A DNA stretch of 64,000 bases. Origin: Pseudomonas persica. GTDB taxonomy: Bacteria; Pseudomonadota; Gammaproteobacteria; Pseudomonadales; Pseudomonadaceae. Under the pieces are notes generated by a model. That model made no database searches, was not told the DNA's origin, and was given only the letters and a program-made list of their open reading frames with translations. Below, in pieces: positions 7,045 to 14,881 of this stretch. The stretch lies in contig NZ_OLKL01000048.1 in NCBI RefSeq assembly GCF_900291015.1, forward strand, positions 163,700 through 227,699, given 5' to 3'. Each line of letters starts with the position of its first letter. Position 1 is the first letter of the stretch. A program made the translations under genes and the position numbers.

Positions 7045-9042
7045 TCAGTCTTCCAGCAGCTCTTCGGCAGTACCGAGGATGTTCTCCACGGTGAAGCCGA
7101 ACGCTTCGAACAGTGCCGAAGCCGGCGCCGACTCACCGTAGGTGGTCATGCCGATGATACGACCTTCCAGGCCGACGTACTTGTACCAGAAGTCGGCGTG
7201 ACCGGCTTCGATGGCGATGCGCGCCCCCACTTCCAGCGGCAGTACGGACTGCTTGTAGGCAGCGTCCTGGGCATCGAACACGCTGGTGCACGGCATGGAA
7301 ACCACACGCACCTTGCGGCCTTGCTCGGTCAGCTTGTCGAAGGCCTGGACCGCCAGGCCCACTTCGGAACCGGTGGCGATCAGGATCAGCTCAGGCTCGC
7401 CGGCGCAGTCCTTGAGCACGTAGCCGCCGCGGCTGATGTCGGCGATCTGCTGGCCGTCGCGGTCCTGGTGCTGCAGGTTCTGGCGCGAGAAGATCAGCGC
7501 CGAAGGGCCGTCCTTGCGCTCCAGGGCGTTTTTCCAGGACACGGCCGATTCCACCGCGTCGGCTGGACGCCAGGTGTCCAGGTTCGGCGTGCTGCGCAGG
7601 CTGGTCAGTTGCTCGATCGGCTGGTGCGTCGGGCCGTCTTCGCCCAGGCCGATGGAATCGTGGGTATAGACATGGATCACGCGCTGCTTCATCAGCGCCG
7701 ACATGCGTACGGCATTGCGGGCGTATTCCATGAACATCAGGAAGGTCGCGCCGTAAGGCACCAGGCCACCGTGCAGGGCAACGCCGTTCATGATGGCGGT
7801 CATGCCGAACTCGCGCACGCCGTAGAACACGTAGTTGCCGCTGGCGTCGTTGGCTTCGACACCCTTGCAGCCCTTCCATAGGGTCAGGTTGGAACCGGCC
7901 AGGTCAGCCGAACCGCCGAGGAACTCCGGCAGCAGCGGGCCGAAGGCGTTCAGGGCGTTCTGGCTGGCCTTGCGGCTGGCGATGGTTTCGCCCTTGGCGG
8001 CCACTTCGTTGATGTAGGCCTGGGCCTTGGCGCTGAAGTCGGCCGGCAGCTCGCCACTGGCACGGCGCTTGAACTCGGCAGCCAGCTCCGGGTAGGCCTT
8101 GGCGTAGGCGTCGAAGCGCTGGTTCCACTCGGCTTCGGCCTTGGCACCGGCAGCCTTGGCATCCCACTCGGCGTAGATCTCGGCCGGGATTTCGAACGGG
8201 CCGTGGTTCCAGTTCAGTTCCTTGCGGGCCAGGGCGATTTCGTCGTTGCCCAGCGGTGCGCCGTGGCAGTCTTCCTTGCCCTGCTTGTTCGGCGAGCCGA
8301 AACCGATGATGGTCTTGCAGCAGATCAGGGTCGGGCGATCGCTCTTGCGGGCGGTCTCGATGGCGGTCCTGATCTCGTCGGCGTCATGGCCGTCGACGTT
8401 GCGGATCACCTGCCAGTTGTACGCTTCGAAGCGCGCCGGGGTGTTGTCGGTGAACCAGCCGTGCACTTCGCCGTCGATGGAAATGCCGTTGTCGTCGTAG
8501 AAGGCGATCAGCTTGTTCAGACCCAGGGTGCCGGCCAGCGAGGCGACTTCGTGGGAGATACCTTCCATCATGCAGCCGTCGCCGAGGAACACGTAGGTGT
8601 GGTGGTCGACGACGTTGTGGCCCTCACGGTTGAACTGGGCGCCCAGCACTTTTTCGGCCAGGGCAAAGCCCACGGCGTTGGCCAGGCCTTGACCCAGCGG
8701 GCCGGTGGTGGTCTCGACACCTGGGGTGTAGCCGAACTCCGGGTGGCCCGGGGTACGGCTGTGCAGCTGGCGGAACGATTTGAGGTCATCGATGGTGACG
8801 TCGTAGCCGGTCAGGTGCAGCAGCGAGTAGATCAACATCGAACCGTGGCCGTTGGACAGCACGAAGCGGTCACGGTCGGTGAAATCCGGGTTGCCCGGGT
8901 TGTGCTTCAGATAGTCGCGCCAAAGCACTTCGGCGATATCCGCCATGCCCATGGGGGCACCTGGGTGGCCGCTGTTGGCCTTTTGCACGGCATCCATGCT
9001 GAGGGCACGAATGGCGTTGGCACGTTCACGACGGCTGGGCAT
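7045..9042 (-). CDS. tktA: Transketolase
   Basis: The 665-residue thiamine-diphosphate enzyme moves two-carbon units between ketoses and aldoses in the pentose phosphate pathway. Seen are the N-terminal ANAIRALSMDAVQKANSGHP, the diphosphate-binding GDGCMMEGISHE and the C-terminal transketolase segments. The frame is open to 9078, but MPSRRERANAIR at 9042 follows CAGGAG at a good distance and matches the family N terminus. It is the first gene of the leftward sugar-phosphate cluster; its product erythrose 4-phosphate is the substrate of the next gene, epd. Confidence 0.96.
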   Translation of the reverse strand: MPSRRERANAIRALSMDAVQKANSGHPGAPMGMADIAEVLWRDYLKHNPGNPDFTDRDRFVLSNGHGSMLIYSLLHLTGYDVTIDDLKSFRQLHSRTPGHPEFGYTPGVETTTGPLGQGLANAVGFALAEKVLGAQFNREGHNVVDHHTYVFLGDGCMMEGISHEVASLAGTLGLNKLIAFYDDNGISIDGEVHGWFTDNTPARFEAYNWQVIRNVDGHDADEIRTAIETARKSDRPTLICCKTIIGFGSPNKQGKEDCHGAPLGNDEIALARKELNWNHGPFEIPAEIYAEWDAKAAGAKAEAEWNQRFDAYAKAYPELAAEFKRRASGELPADFSAKAQAYINEVAAKGETIASRKASQNALNAFGPLLPEFLGGSADLAGSNLTLWKGCKGVEANDASGNYVFYGVREFGMTAIMNGVALHGGLVPYGATFLMFMEYARNAVRMSALMKQRVIHVYTHDSIGLGEDGPTHQPIEQLTSLRSTPNLDTWRPADAVESAVSWKNALERKDGPSALIFSRQNLQHQDRDGQQIADISRGGYVLKDCAGEPELILIATGSEVGLAVQAFDKLTEQGRKVRVVSMPCTSVFDAQDAAYKQSVLPLEVGARIAIEAGHADFWYKYVGLEGRIIGMTTYGESAPASALFEAFGFTVENILGTAEELLED

Positions 9043-9195
9043 CGCTGATCTCCTGGGGGCTTGAATAGGTGGTGTCACGAAAAAAGGCGGCCATTTTCGC
9101 CCACTGGGGGGGCTTGGGGCAATGACGGATGGTCGCAGTCAGGGGATTTTCCTCTGATTGGCACTGATTTCGGGTAAAAATCCGGGGGAACGGTG

Positions 9196-9231
9196 CTGGC
9201 TTCTTCGCGGGCTCGCCCGCGCAGAAGCCAG
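9196..9231. repeat. REP-like hairpin
   Basis: CTGGCTTCTTCGCGGGC pairs with GCCCGCGCAGAAGCCAG around a short centre with one mismatch. It lies in the divergent gap between tktA and the ArsR-type regulator, upstream of the operator candidate. Confidence 0.6.
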
Positions 9232-9259
9232 CAATGGCCGCCTCGTCCTCCGCCCATCA

Positions 9260-9287
9260 GGCAATATCAAAACTTTTTGATATTGCC
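9260..9287. promoter_or_regulatory. 28-bp palindrome, candidate operator of the ArsR-type regulator
   Basis: GGCAATATCAAAA (9260-9272) and TTTTGATATTGCC (9275-9287) are perfect reverse complements with a 2-bp centre. ArsR proteins bind such AT-rich dyads, often in their own promoters. The site ends 2 bp before a possible -35 (TTGCTA, 9289-9294) that is 17 bp from a possible -10 (TAGACT, 9312-9317), so a bound dimer could control the arsR-metK transcript. No second copy was noticed near sahH or metF. Confidence 0.65.
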
Positions 9288-9325
9288 CTTGCTAGGGCAG
9301 CGATACCTGCCTAGACTGCCGCACC

Positions 9326-10318
9326 ATGAACCTCCGTGCGCAATCGATCCCCGAGCAACGCGAAGCATTGGCTGCCCTGTGCAAAGCCAGTGGCGACGAG
9401 TTGCGCCTGAACGTGTTGCGCGCACTGGCCAACGACTCGTTCGGCGTGCTGGAACTGGCGCAGATTTTCGACGTCGGCCAGTCGGGCATGAGCCACCACC
9501 TGAAGGTGCTGGCCCAGGCCGAGCTGGTGGCGACCCGTCGCGAGGGCAATGCCATCTTCTACCGCCGCGCCCTGCCCGACAGCCTGCGCCTGGGCGGCCG
9601 GCTGCATGCGGCACTGCTCGAAGAGGTGGATGACCTGGCCCTGCCGCCTGACGTGCAGGCGCGCATCGCCCAGGTGCAACAACGCCGCGCAGCCACCAGC
9701 CAGGACTTCTTCCTGCGCGTGGAGGAGAAGTTCCGCGCCCAGCAAGACCTGATCGCCGGCCTGCCGCAGTACCGCGAAAGCCTGCTGGCGTTGCTCGACA
9801 AACTGAATTTCGACCCGGCTGCCAGTGCCCTGGAGGTCGGCCCCGGCGACGGTGGCTTCCTGCCCGACCTGGCCCGGCGCTTCGCCCAGGTCACCGCCCT
9901 GGACAACAGCCCGACCATGCTCGAACTGGCGCGTCAGGTGTGCCAGCGCGAAAGGCTCGACAACGTGAACCTGCAGTTGGCCGATGCACTGGGTGCAACG
10001 GATGTGGCCGCCGACTGCGTTGTGCTGAACATGGTGCTGCACCATTTCAGCGACCCGGCCCTGGCCTTGCGCCAGCTGGCCAAACGGGTGAAGGCAGGCG
10101 GCAGCCTGCTGGTCACCGAGCTGTGCAGCCATGACCAGGGGTGGGCGCGGGAAGCCTGCGGCGACCTCTGGCTGGGCTTCGAACAGGACGACCTGGCCCG
10201 TTGGGCCAACGCCGCCGGGCTGGTCCCCGGGGACAGCCTGTACGTGGGCTTGCGTAACGGTTTCCAGATCCAGGTCCGCCATTTCCAGCGGACGGCTGGC
10301 GACATACACCATCGGTAA
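9326..10318 (+). CDS. ArsR-family regulator fused to a SAM-dependent methyltransferase-like domain
   Basis: The 330-residue protein has an ArsR winged helix at about residues 15-100 (recognition region GQSGMSHHLKVL at 51-62) and a class I methyltransferase fold with SAM-binding LEVGPGDGGF at 169-178, then ALDNSP and a VVLNMVLHHF strand. The classical metal-binding ELCVCDL box of ArsR is absent, so metal sensing is unlikely. Only 18 bp separate it from metK, so the fused domain may sense SAM or SAH and tune SAM synthesis; this is inference. The ATG at 9326 has no purine-rich site before it and lies about 8 bp after a possible -10, so a leaderless transcript is possible. Confidence 0.85.
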   Translation: MNLRAQSIPEQREALAALCKASGDELRLNVLRALANDSFGVLELAQIFDVGQSGMSHHLKVLAQAELVATRREGNAIFYRRALPDSLRLGGRLHAALLEEVDDLALPPDVQARIAQVQQRRAATSQDFFLRVEEKFRAQQDLIAGLPQYRESLLALLDKLNFDPAASALEVGPGDGGFLPDLARRFAQVTALDNSPTMLELARQVCQRERLDNVNLQLADALGATDVAADCVVLNMVLHHFSDPALALRQLAKRVKAGGSLLVTELCSHDQGWAREACGDLWLGFEQDDLARWANAAGLVPGDSLYVGLRNGFQIQVRHFQRTAGDIHHR

Positions 10319-10336
10319 ATTTCAGGAACCTTCGAG

Positions 10337-11527
10337 ATGAGCGAATACTCCCTTTTCACCTCCGAGTCCGTGTCCGAAGGGCATCCGGACAAGATCGCCG
10401 ACCAGATTTCGGACGCCGTCCTTGATGCCATCATCGCCCAGGACAAATACGCCCGCGTAGCCTGCGAAACCCTGGTCAAGACCGGTGTCGCCATCATCGC
10501 CGGCGAAGTCACCACCTCCGCCTGGGTCGACCTGGAAGAGTTGGTGCGCAAGGTCATCATCGACATCGGCTACAACAGCTCCGACGTCGGCTTCGACGGC
10601 GCCACCTGCGCCGTGATGAACATCATCGGCAAGCAGTCGGTGGACATCGCCCAGGGCGTTGACCGCTCCCGTCCGGAAGACCAGGGCGCCGGCGACCAGG
10701 GCCTGATGTTCGGCTACGCCAGCAACGAAACCGACGTGCTGATGCCGGCACCGATCTGCTTCTCGCACCGCCTGGTTGAGCGCCAGGCCGAAGCGCGCAA
10801 ATCGAAACTGCTGCCATGGCTGCGCCCGGACGCCAAGTCGCAGGTCACCTGCCGTTACGAAAATGGCAAGGTAGTCGGTATCGACGCCGTGGTGCTGTCG
10901 ACCCAGCACAACCCTGAGGTTTCGCAGAAAGACCTGCAGGAAGCCGTGATGGAGTTGATCGTCAAGCACACCCTGCCTGCCGAACTGCTGCACAAGGGCA
11001 CCCAGTACCACATCAACCCGACCGGCAACTTCATCATCGGTGGCCCGGTGGGTGACTGCGGCCTGACCGGGCGCAAGATCATCGTCGACTCCTACGGTGG
11101 CATGGCCCGCCATGGTGGTGGCGCGTTCTCCGGCAAGGACCCGTCCAAGGTCGACCGTTCCGCCGCCTACGCCGGCCGCTACGTGGCCAAGAACATCGTC
11201 GCCGCCGGCCTGGCCGAGCGTTGCGAGATCCAGGTGTCGTACGCCATCGGCGTGGCCCAGCCGACCTCCATCTCGATCAATACCTTCGGTACCGGCAAGG
11301 TTTCCGACGACAAGATCGTCCAGCTGGTGCGCGAGTGCTTCGACCTGCGCCCGTACGCCATCACCACCATGCTCGACCTGCTGCACCCGATGTACCAGGA
11401 AACCGCCGCCTACGGCCACTTCGGGCGTACCCCGCAGCAGAAGACGGTCGGCGACGACACCTTCACCACCTTCACCTGGGAGCGCACCGACCGCGCCCAG
11501 TCGCTGCGTGACGCTGCCGGCCTGTAA
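10337..11527 (+). CDS. metK: S-adenosylmethionine synthetase
   Basis: The 396-residue enzyme makes SAM from methionine and ATP. Seen are SVSEGHPDK (ATP-binding, residues 11-19), GAGDQGLMFGYA, the phosphate loop GGGAFSGKDP and the C-terminal DAAGL. Start and length are normal, with CAGGAACC before the ATG. It is probably co-transcribed with the ArsR-methyltransferase gene just upstream and ends at a strong terminator. Confidence 0.97.
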   Translation: MSEYSLFTSESVSEGHPDKIADQISDAVLDAIIAQDKYARVACETLVKTGVAIIAGEVTTSAWVDLEELVRKVIIDIGYNSSDVGFDGATCAVMNIIGKQSVDIAQGVDRSRPEDQGAGDQGLMFGYASNETDVLMPAPICFSHRLVERQAEARKSKLLPWLRPDAKSQVTCRYENGKVVGIDAVVLSTQHNPEVSQKDLQEAVMELIVKHTLPAELLHKGTQYHINPTGNFIIGGPVGDCGLTGRKIIVDSYGGMARHGGGAFSGKDPSKVDRSAAYAGRYVAKNIVAAGLAERCEIQVSYAIGVAQPTSISINTFGTGKVSDDKIVQLVRECFDLRPYAITTMLDLLHPMYQETAAYGHFGRTPQQKTVGDDTFTTFTWERTDRAQSLRDAAGL

Positions 11528-11548
11528 GTTTCCTACAGCGCCAGGCGA

Positions 11549-11583
11549 AAGCCCCTGCCGAGTGATCGGCAGGGGCTTTTTTG
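11549..11583 (+). terminator. Rho-independent terminator of metK
   Basis: GCCCCTGCCG (11551-11560) pairs with CGGCAGGGGC around AGTGAT and is followed by TTTTTT. It begins about 20 bp past the metK stop. Confidence 0.92.
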
Positions 11584-11612
11584 CTTGGCTTGGGTTGTGT
11601 AGCGCCGGTGAG

Positions 11613-11833
11613 ATCGAGCGCCGCCCGCGCGGCGCATCGCGAGCTGCGCTCGCTCCTACGCCTGTTTCGGGCCAATTATTCCTGTGGGATTTGCGCGCGA
11701 ACGCTTTGGCGCATGACTCGATATTGAGTCGTACGAACCAGGCGGTCGCGCGCGCCTGTCACAGGCGTTACTGGCCCGAAACAGGCGTAGGAGCGAGCGC
11801 AGCTCGCGATGCGCCGCGCGGGCGGCGCTCGAT
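11613..11833. repeat. 62-bp perfect inverted repeat around a 97-bp centre
   Basis: Arms 11613-11674 and 11772-11833 are identical reverse complements over 62 bp. The arm contains GGAGCGAGCGCAGCTCGCGA, unrelated to the main REP core. The 97-bp centre has no convincing ORF but contains its own short dyads (for example GACTCGATATTGAGTC). It lies between the metK terminator and ligB. It resembles a large BIME or a non-autonomous element; no flanking target duplication was evident. Confidence 0.9.
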
Positions 11834-11946
11834 TTCTGCCCCACCTCAAAACCCAGGACAGGCGCCCTCGACATATCACCTGACAACTCCATGCACCACC
11901 CACTACAAGACCTGCCTACGCTAACGGCTCCACCCGCCATGCAAGG

Positions 11947-13656
11947 ATGCTGGCCATGCCGTTCATGCTGTTGTTCGCTCTGCTGCTGACACTTCAGGCC
12001 CCGCTGACATGGGCCGGCCAATGCCCCAACTGGAACCCGCAACAGATCGATACTGAAATGACCCGGCTGCGCGCCACGCTCGCCCGCTGGGACGACCACT
12101 ACCATCGTCAGGGCGTCGCCCTGGTGGCCGATGAACTGTACGACCAGAGCCGCCAGCGCCTGACACACCTGCAGCAATGCTTTGGTATCGCGACCACCCC
12201 GTCCCCACTGGCGAGCGCTGGCGGGCCAATCCCGCATCCGGTGCCGCATACCGGCGTCGACAAGCTGGCCGACCGCCTGGCTGTAGAACGCTGGCTGGCC
12301 AGCAAGACCGATGTCTGGGTGCAGCCAAAGGTCGATGGCGTAGCGGTATCCCTCATCTACCGACAGGGCCGGCTGGAGCAGTTGATCAGCCGGGGAAACG
12401 GCGTGCGGGGGCACGACTGGAGCCGCCACATCCCCCAGCTCGGCGCAATCAATCGGCAGCTGCCCCAGGCCATCGACCTGCAGCTGCAGGGCGAACTGTA
12501 CCTGCGCCTGGACGCGCATGTGCAAGCCCAGGCAGGCAGCGCCAATGCCCGAGGTACGGTGGCCGGGCTGCTGGCACGCAAGCAGTTGGGGCGCGAGCAA
12601 GGCGAGCGTATCGGCCTGTTCGTCTGGGGCTGGCCGCACGGCCCCGCGCAGCAGGACGAACGCCTCGCGCAGCTGACGCAACTGGGCTTTGCGCACAGCC
12701 AGGATTACAGCGTCGCCATAGCAACAGCGGACGATGCGGCGCACTGGCGTGAGCACTGGTACCGTTCGCCCCTGCCCTTCGCCACCGATGGCGTGGTGCT
12801 GCGCCAAGGCGTCCGGCCGCCGGCCGAGCGCTGGCAGGCCAAGCCCCCCTACTGGATCGCGGCGTGGAAGCACCCGTACACGCAGGCACTGGCCGAAGTG
12901 CGCGAAGTTCGCTTCCGCATCGGCCGCACCGGCAGGGTCACGCCGGTCTTGCACCTGCTGCCGGTTACCCTCGATGACCGGCGGATCACCCAGGTGAGCC
13001 TGGGCTCGCTGGCACGCTGGCTCAAGCTCGACATCCGCCCCGGTGACCAGGTGGCCGTCAGCCTTGCCGGGCTGACCATCCCCCGCCTGGAGCAGGTGGT
13101 GCACCGCGCCGCCGAACGCCAAGCGGTGAACGCGCCAACACCCGGCCAGCATCACACCCACAGTTGCTGGCAGGCCAGCAAGGGCTGCGAGGACCAATTC
13201 ATAGCCCGCCTCACCTGGCTCAGCGGCAAACAGGGGCTGGCTCTGCCACGCACCGGCCCCGGCACCTGGCGCCGCCTGGTGGCTGCCGGGCTGGTGACCT
13301 CGATGACCGACTGGCTGCACCTGGATGCCGAGCGCCTGGGCCAGGTAGCGGGCATCAGCGACGCGACAGCTATACAACTGCAGGGCAGTTTCGAGCAAGC
13401 CCGTTCACGGCCCTTTGCCCAATGGTTGCGCGGACTGGGCGCGCCCACACCTGCAGGTATGCAGGTGACCGCCGACTGGCCGGCGCTGGCTGTGCGCACC
13501 AACCGCGAATGGCAAGCCATGCCCGGTATCGGCGAAAAGCGCGGGCAACAGCTTGCAGGTTTTTTTGCGACCAGCGAGGTTCAAGCCATTGCAACGCAAC
13601 TGGCCAAGGCAGGGATCGACGGATTCCGGATCGACAGGCAAAGCATCGAGCAATGA
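11947..13656 (+). CDS. ligB: NAD-dependent DNA ligase, LigB type
   Basis: The 569-residue protein has the ligase nucleotidyltransferase core: adenylated Lys128 in QPKVDGVAVS, SRGNGVRG, TDGVVLRQ and WKHP, then an OB-fold and helix-hairpin-helix segments (LGQVAGISDA, PGIGEKRG). It lacks the four-cysteine zinc finger and the BRCT domain of LigA, as expected for LigB, an accessory ligase. The N terminus is strongly hydrophobic (MLLFALLLTLQAPLTWA) like a signal peptide, which is known but unexplained in LigB. The ATG at 11956 (MPFMLL) is a possible alternative start. Confidence 0.88.
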   Translation: MLAMPFMLLFALLLTLQAPLTWAGQCPNWNPQQIDTEMTRLRATLARWDDHYHRQGVALVADELYDQSRQRLTHLQQCFGIATTPSPLASAGGPIPHPVPHTGVDKLADRLAVERWLASKTDVWVQPKVDGVAVSLIYRQGRLEQLISRGNGVRGHDWSRHIPQLGAINRQLPQAIDLQLQGELYLRLDAHVQAQAGSANARGTVAGLLARKQLGREQGERIGLFVWGWPHGPAQQDERLAQLTQLGFAHSQDYSVAIATADDAAHWREHWYRSPLPFATDGVVLRQGVRPPAERWQAKPPYWIAAWKHPYTQALAEVREVRFRIGRTGRVTPVLHLLPVTLDDRRITQVSLGSLARWLKLDIRPGDQVAVSLAGLTIPRLEQVVHRAAERQAVNAPTPGQHHTHSCWQASKGCEDQFIARLTWLSGKQGLALPRTGPGTWRRLVAAGLVTSMTDWLHLDAERLGQVAGISDATAIQLQGSFEQARSRPFAQWLRGLGAPTPAGMQVTADWPALAVRTNREWQAMPGIGEKRGQQLAGFFATSEVQAIATQLAKAGIDGFRIDRQSIEQ

Positions 13657-13703
13657 ATTTTTACCAATTTACCTGTAGGGAAATCCCGAGATTCAGCCGG
13701 AAA

Positions 13704-13724
13704 AACCCAACAAGGGTTTCTAAA
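13704..13724 (+). terminator. Possible weak terminator after ligB
   Basis: AAACCC-AACAA-GGGTTT is a short hairpin followed by TCTAAA. It is enclosed by a second dyad, GGGAAATCC (13678) and GGATTTCCC (13742). The U tract is poor, so this is tentative. Confidence 0.35.
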
Positions 13725-13788
13725 TGGACAAAACCAAGGCAGGATTTCCCCCAACTTTTGCTGCCCCGCCCCGTCAAGGAGGCTTTTC

Positions 13789-14181
13789 ATGAAACGTATT
13801 TCGACCCTTTTCCTGCTCGCGACACTAGGCCTGGCCGCTGGCGCCGTACAAGCTGCCCAGCCGGATGCCGGCCTGACCGGTTGCGCCGCCAAGCGCAGCG
13901 CCATCGAGAACCAGTTGAAGATTGCCCGTGACCACGGCAACAACAACCAGGTCGCGGGGCTGGAGGAAGCGCTGCGTGGGGTCGACAACTGCACTGATGC
14001 CGGCCTGCGCAAGGAACGTGAGCAGAAGGTGCTCGAAGCCCGTCACGAAGTGGCGCAGCGGGAAAAGGACTTGAAGAAAGCCGAGAACAAAGGCGATTCG
14101 GAGAAGATCAACAAGCGCAAGGACAAGCTGGCCGAGTCGCGCAAGGAACTGCAGGAGGCGGTGGAGGATCTGGATCGCTGA
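13789..14181 (+). CDS. DUF1090 (YqjC-like) periplasmic protein
   Basis: The 130-residue protein has a Sec signal peptide ending near AQAAQP (cleavage about residue 23), then a two-cysteine region (TGCAAKR and DNCTDAG) and a highly charged helical C terminus rich in K, E and R that looks like a coiled coil. This is the pattern of DUF1090/YqjC proteins, whose function is unknown. The start follows CAAGGAGG. It stands alone, ending at a REP pair. Confidence 0.8.
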   Translation: MKRISTLFLLATLGLAAGAVQAAQPDAGLTGCAAKRSAIENQLKIARDHGNNNQVAGLEEALRGVDNCTDAGLRKEREQKVLEARHEVAQREKDLKKAENKGDSEKINKRKDKLAESRKELQEAVEDLDR

Positions 14182-14212
14182 CAGAGATTCGAATACGCCG
14201 TTGCCTTTACTG

Positions 14213-14304
14213 GCCTCATCGCCGGCAAGCCGGCTCCCACAGGTACCGCATCGCACTCAAGGGCAGTGTGATACCTGTGGGAGCTGGCTTGCCGGCGATG
14301 AGGC
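14213..14304. repeat. REP pair (GCCGGCAAGCCGGCTCCCAC type)
   Basis: Near-identical inverted arms 14213-14245 and 14272-14304 represent a third REP variant, GTGGGAGCTGGCTTGCCGGCGATGAGG. It separates the convergent DUF1090 and cytochrome genes and could end both transcripts. Confidence 0.85.
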
Positions 14305-14316
14305 CGCAACAGGCAA

Positions 14317-14763
14317 TCAATGATTACGAAACTCGGTATGACAGGCCTTGCAAGCCGCTTCGACCTTGTCCATCGGCGCCTTCAACTGCGCAGCGTCCAG
14401 CGGCTGGCCGCGGGTGACATCGACCAGTTCGCCAGTCACGCCTTCCAGCTGCCGGGCCAGGTCATGAAAGCGCGTCTGGCGCTCCCATACCTCGGCACGC
14501 GCGCTGCTGTCGCCACCATCACGCGCCTGTGGAAAGTGCTGCCAGGGCTGGTGCGAAAGGTTGTCCAGCTTCAGCGCACCGTCGGCGAACTTCACCCCGT
14601 CGAACGGCAGCCGTCCACGCAACATGCCGCCCAGGTCTTCGCTGGTCTTGAGCATGTCCTTGAAGATCACCTTGCGCTTGCCCAGTGGGGAATTCGGATC
14701 AACCCGATCACAACCACCCAGGGCCAGTGCTGCCAGCAGAACAACGGTCAATCGCTTCAACAT
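14317..14763 (-). CDS. Cytochrome c'/c-556-like lipoprotein
   Basis: The 148-residue protein starts MLKRLTVVLLAALALGGC, a signal peptide with lipobox LGGC, and ends with a single c-type haem motif CKACH close to the C terminus. A C-terminal CxxCH behind a four-helix bundle is the plan of cytochrome c' and c-556. It would sit in the periplasm, anchored by lipid. Function is unknown; electron transfer or gas binding is typical of the family. A GTG three codons upstream (14772) is an alternative start. Confidence 0.78.
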   Translation of the reverse strand: MLKRLTVVLLAALALGGCDRVDPNSPLGKRKVIFKDMLKTSEDLGGMLRGRLPFDGVKFADGALKLDNLSHQPWQHFPQARDGGDSSARAEVWERQTRFHDLARQLEGVTGELVDVTRGQPLDAAQLKAPMDKVEAACKACHTEFRNH

Positions 14764-14881
14764 CACGGTCACTTCGGCCTACGCAAATGGGCGGCCAGTA
14801 TCGCTGCCCAAGGGCCAAAGACCAATAGCCACATAAAAACAGGGGCGAATATTCATGTTCACCCATGACAGGAATGCACTC

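Noticed and set aside
11656..13398. 580-codon open frame on the minus strand across ligB
   Set aside because: It is antisense to ligB, which has all ligase motifs.
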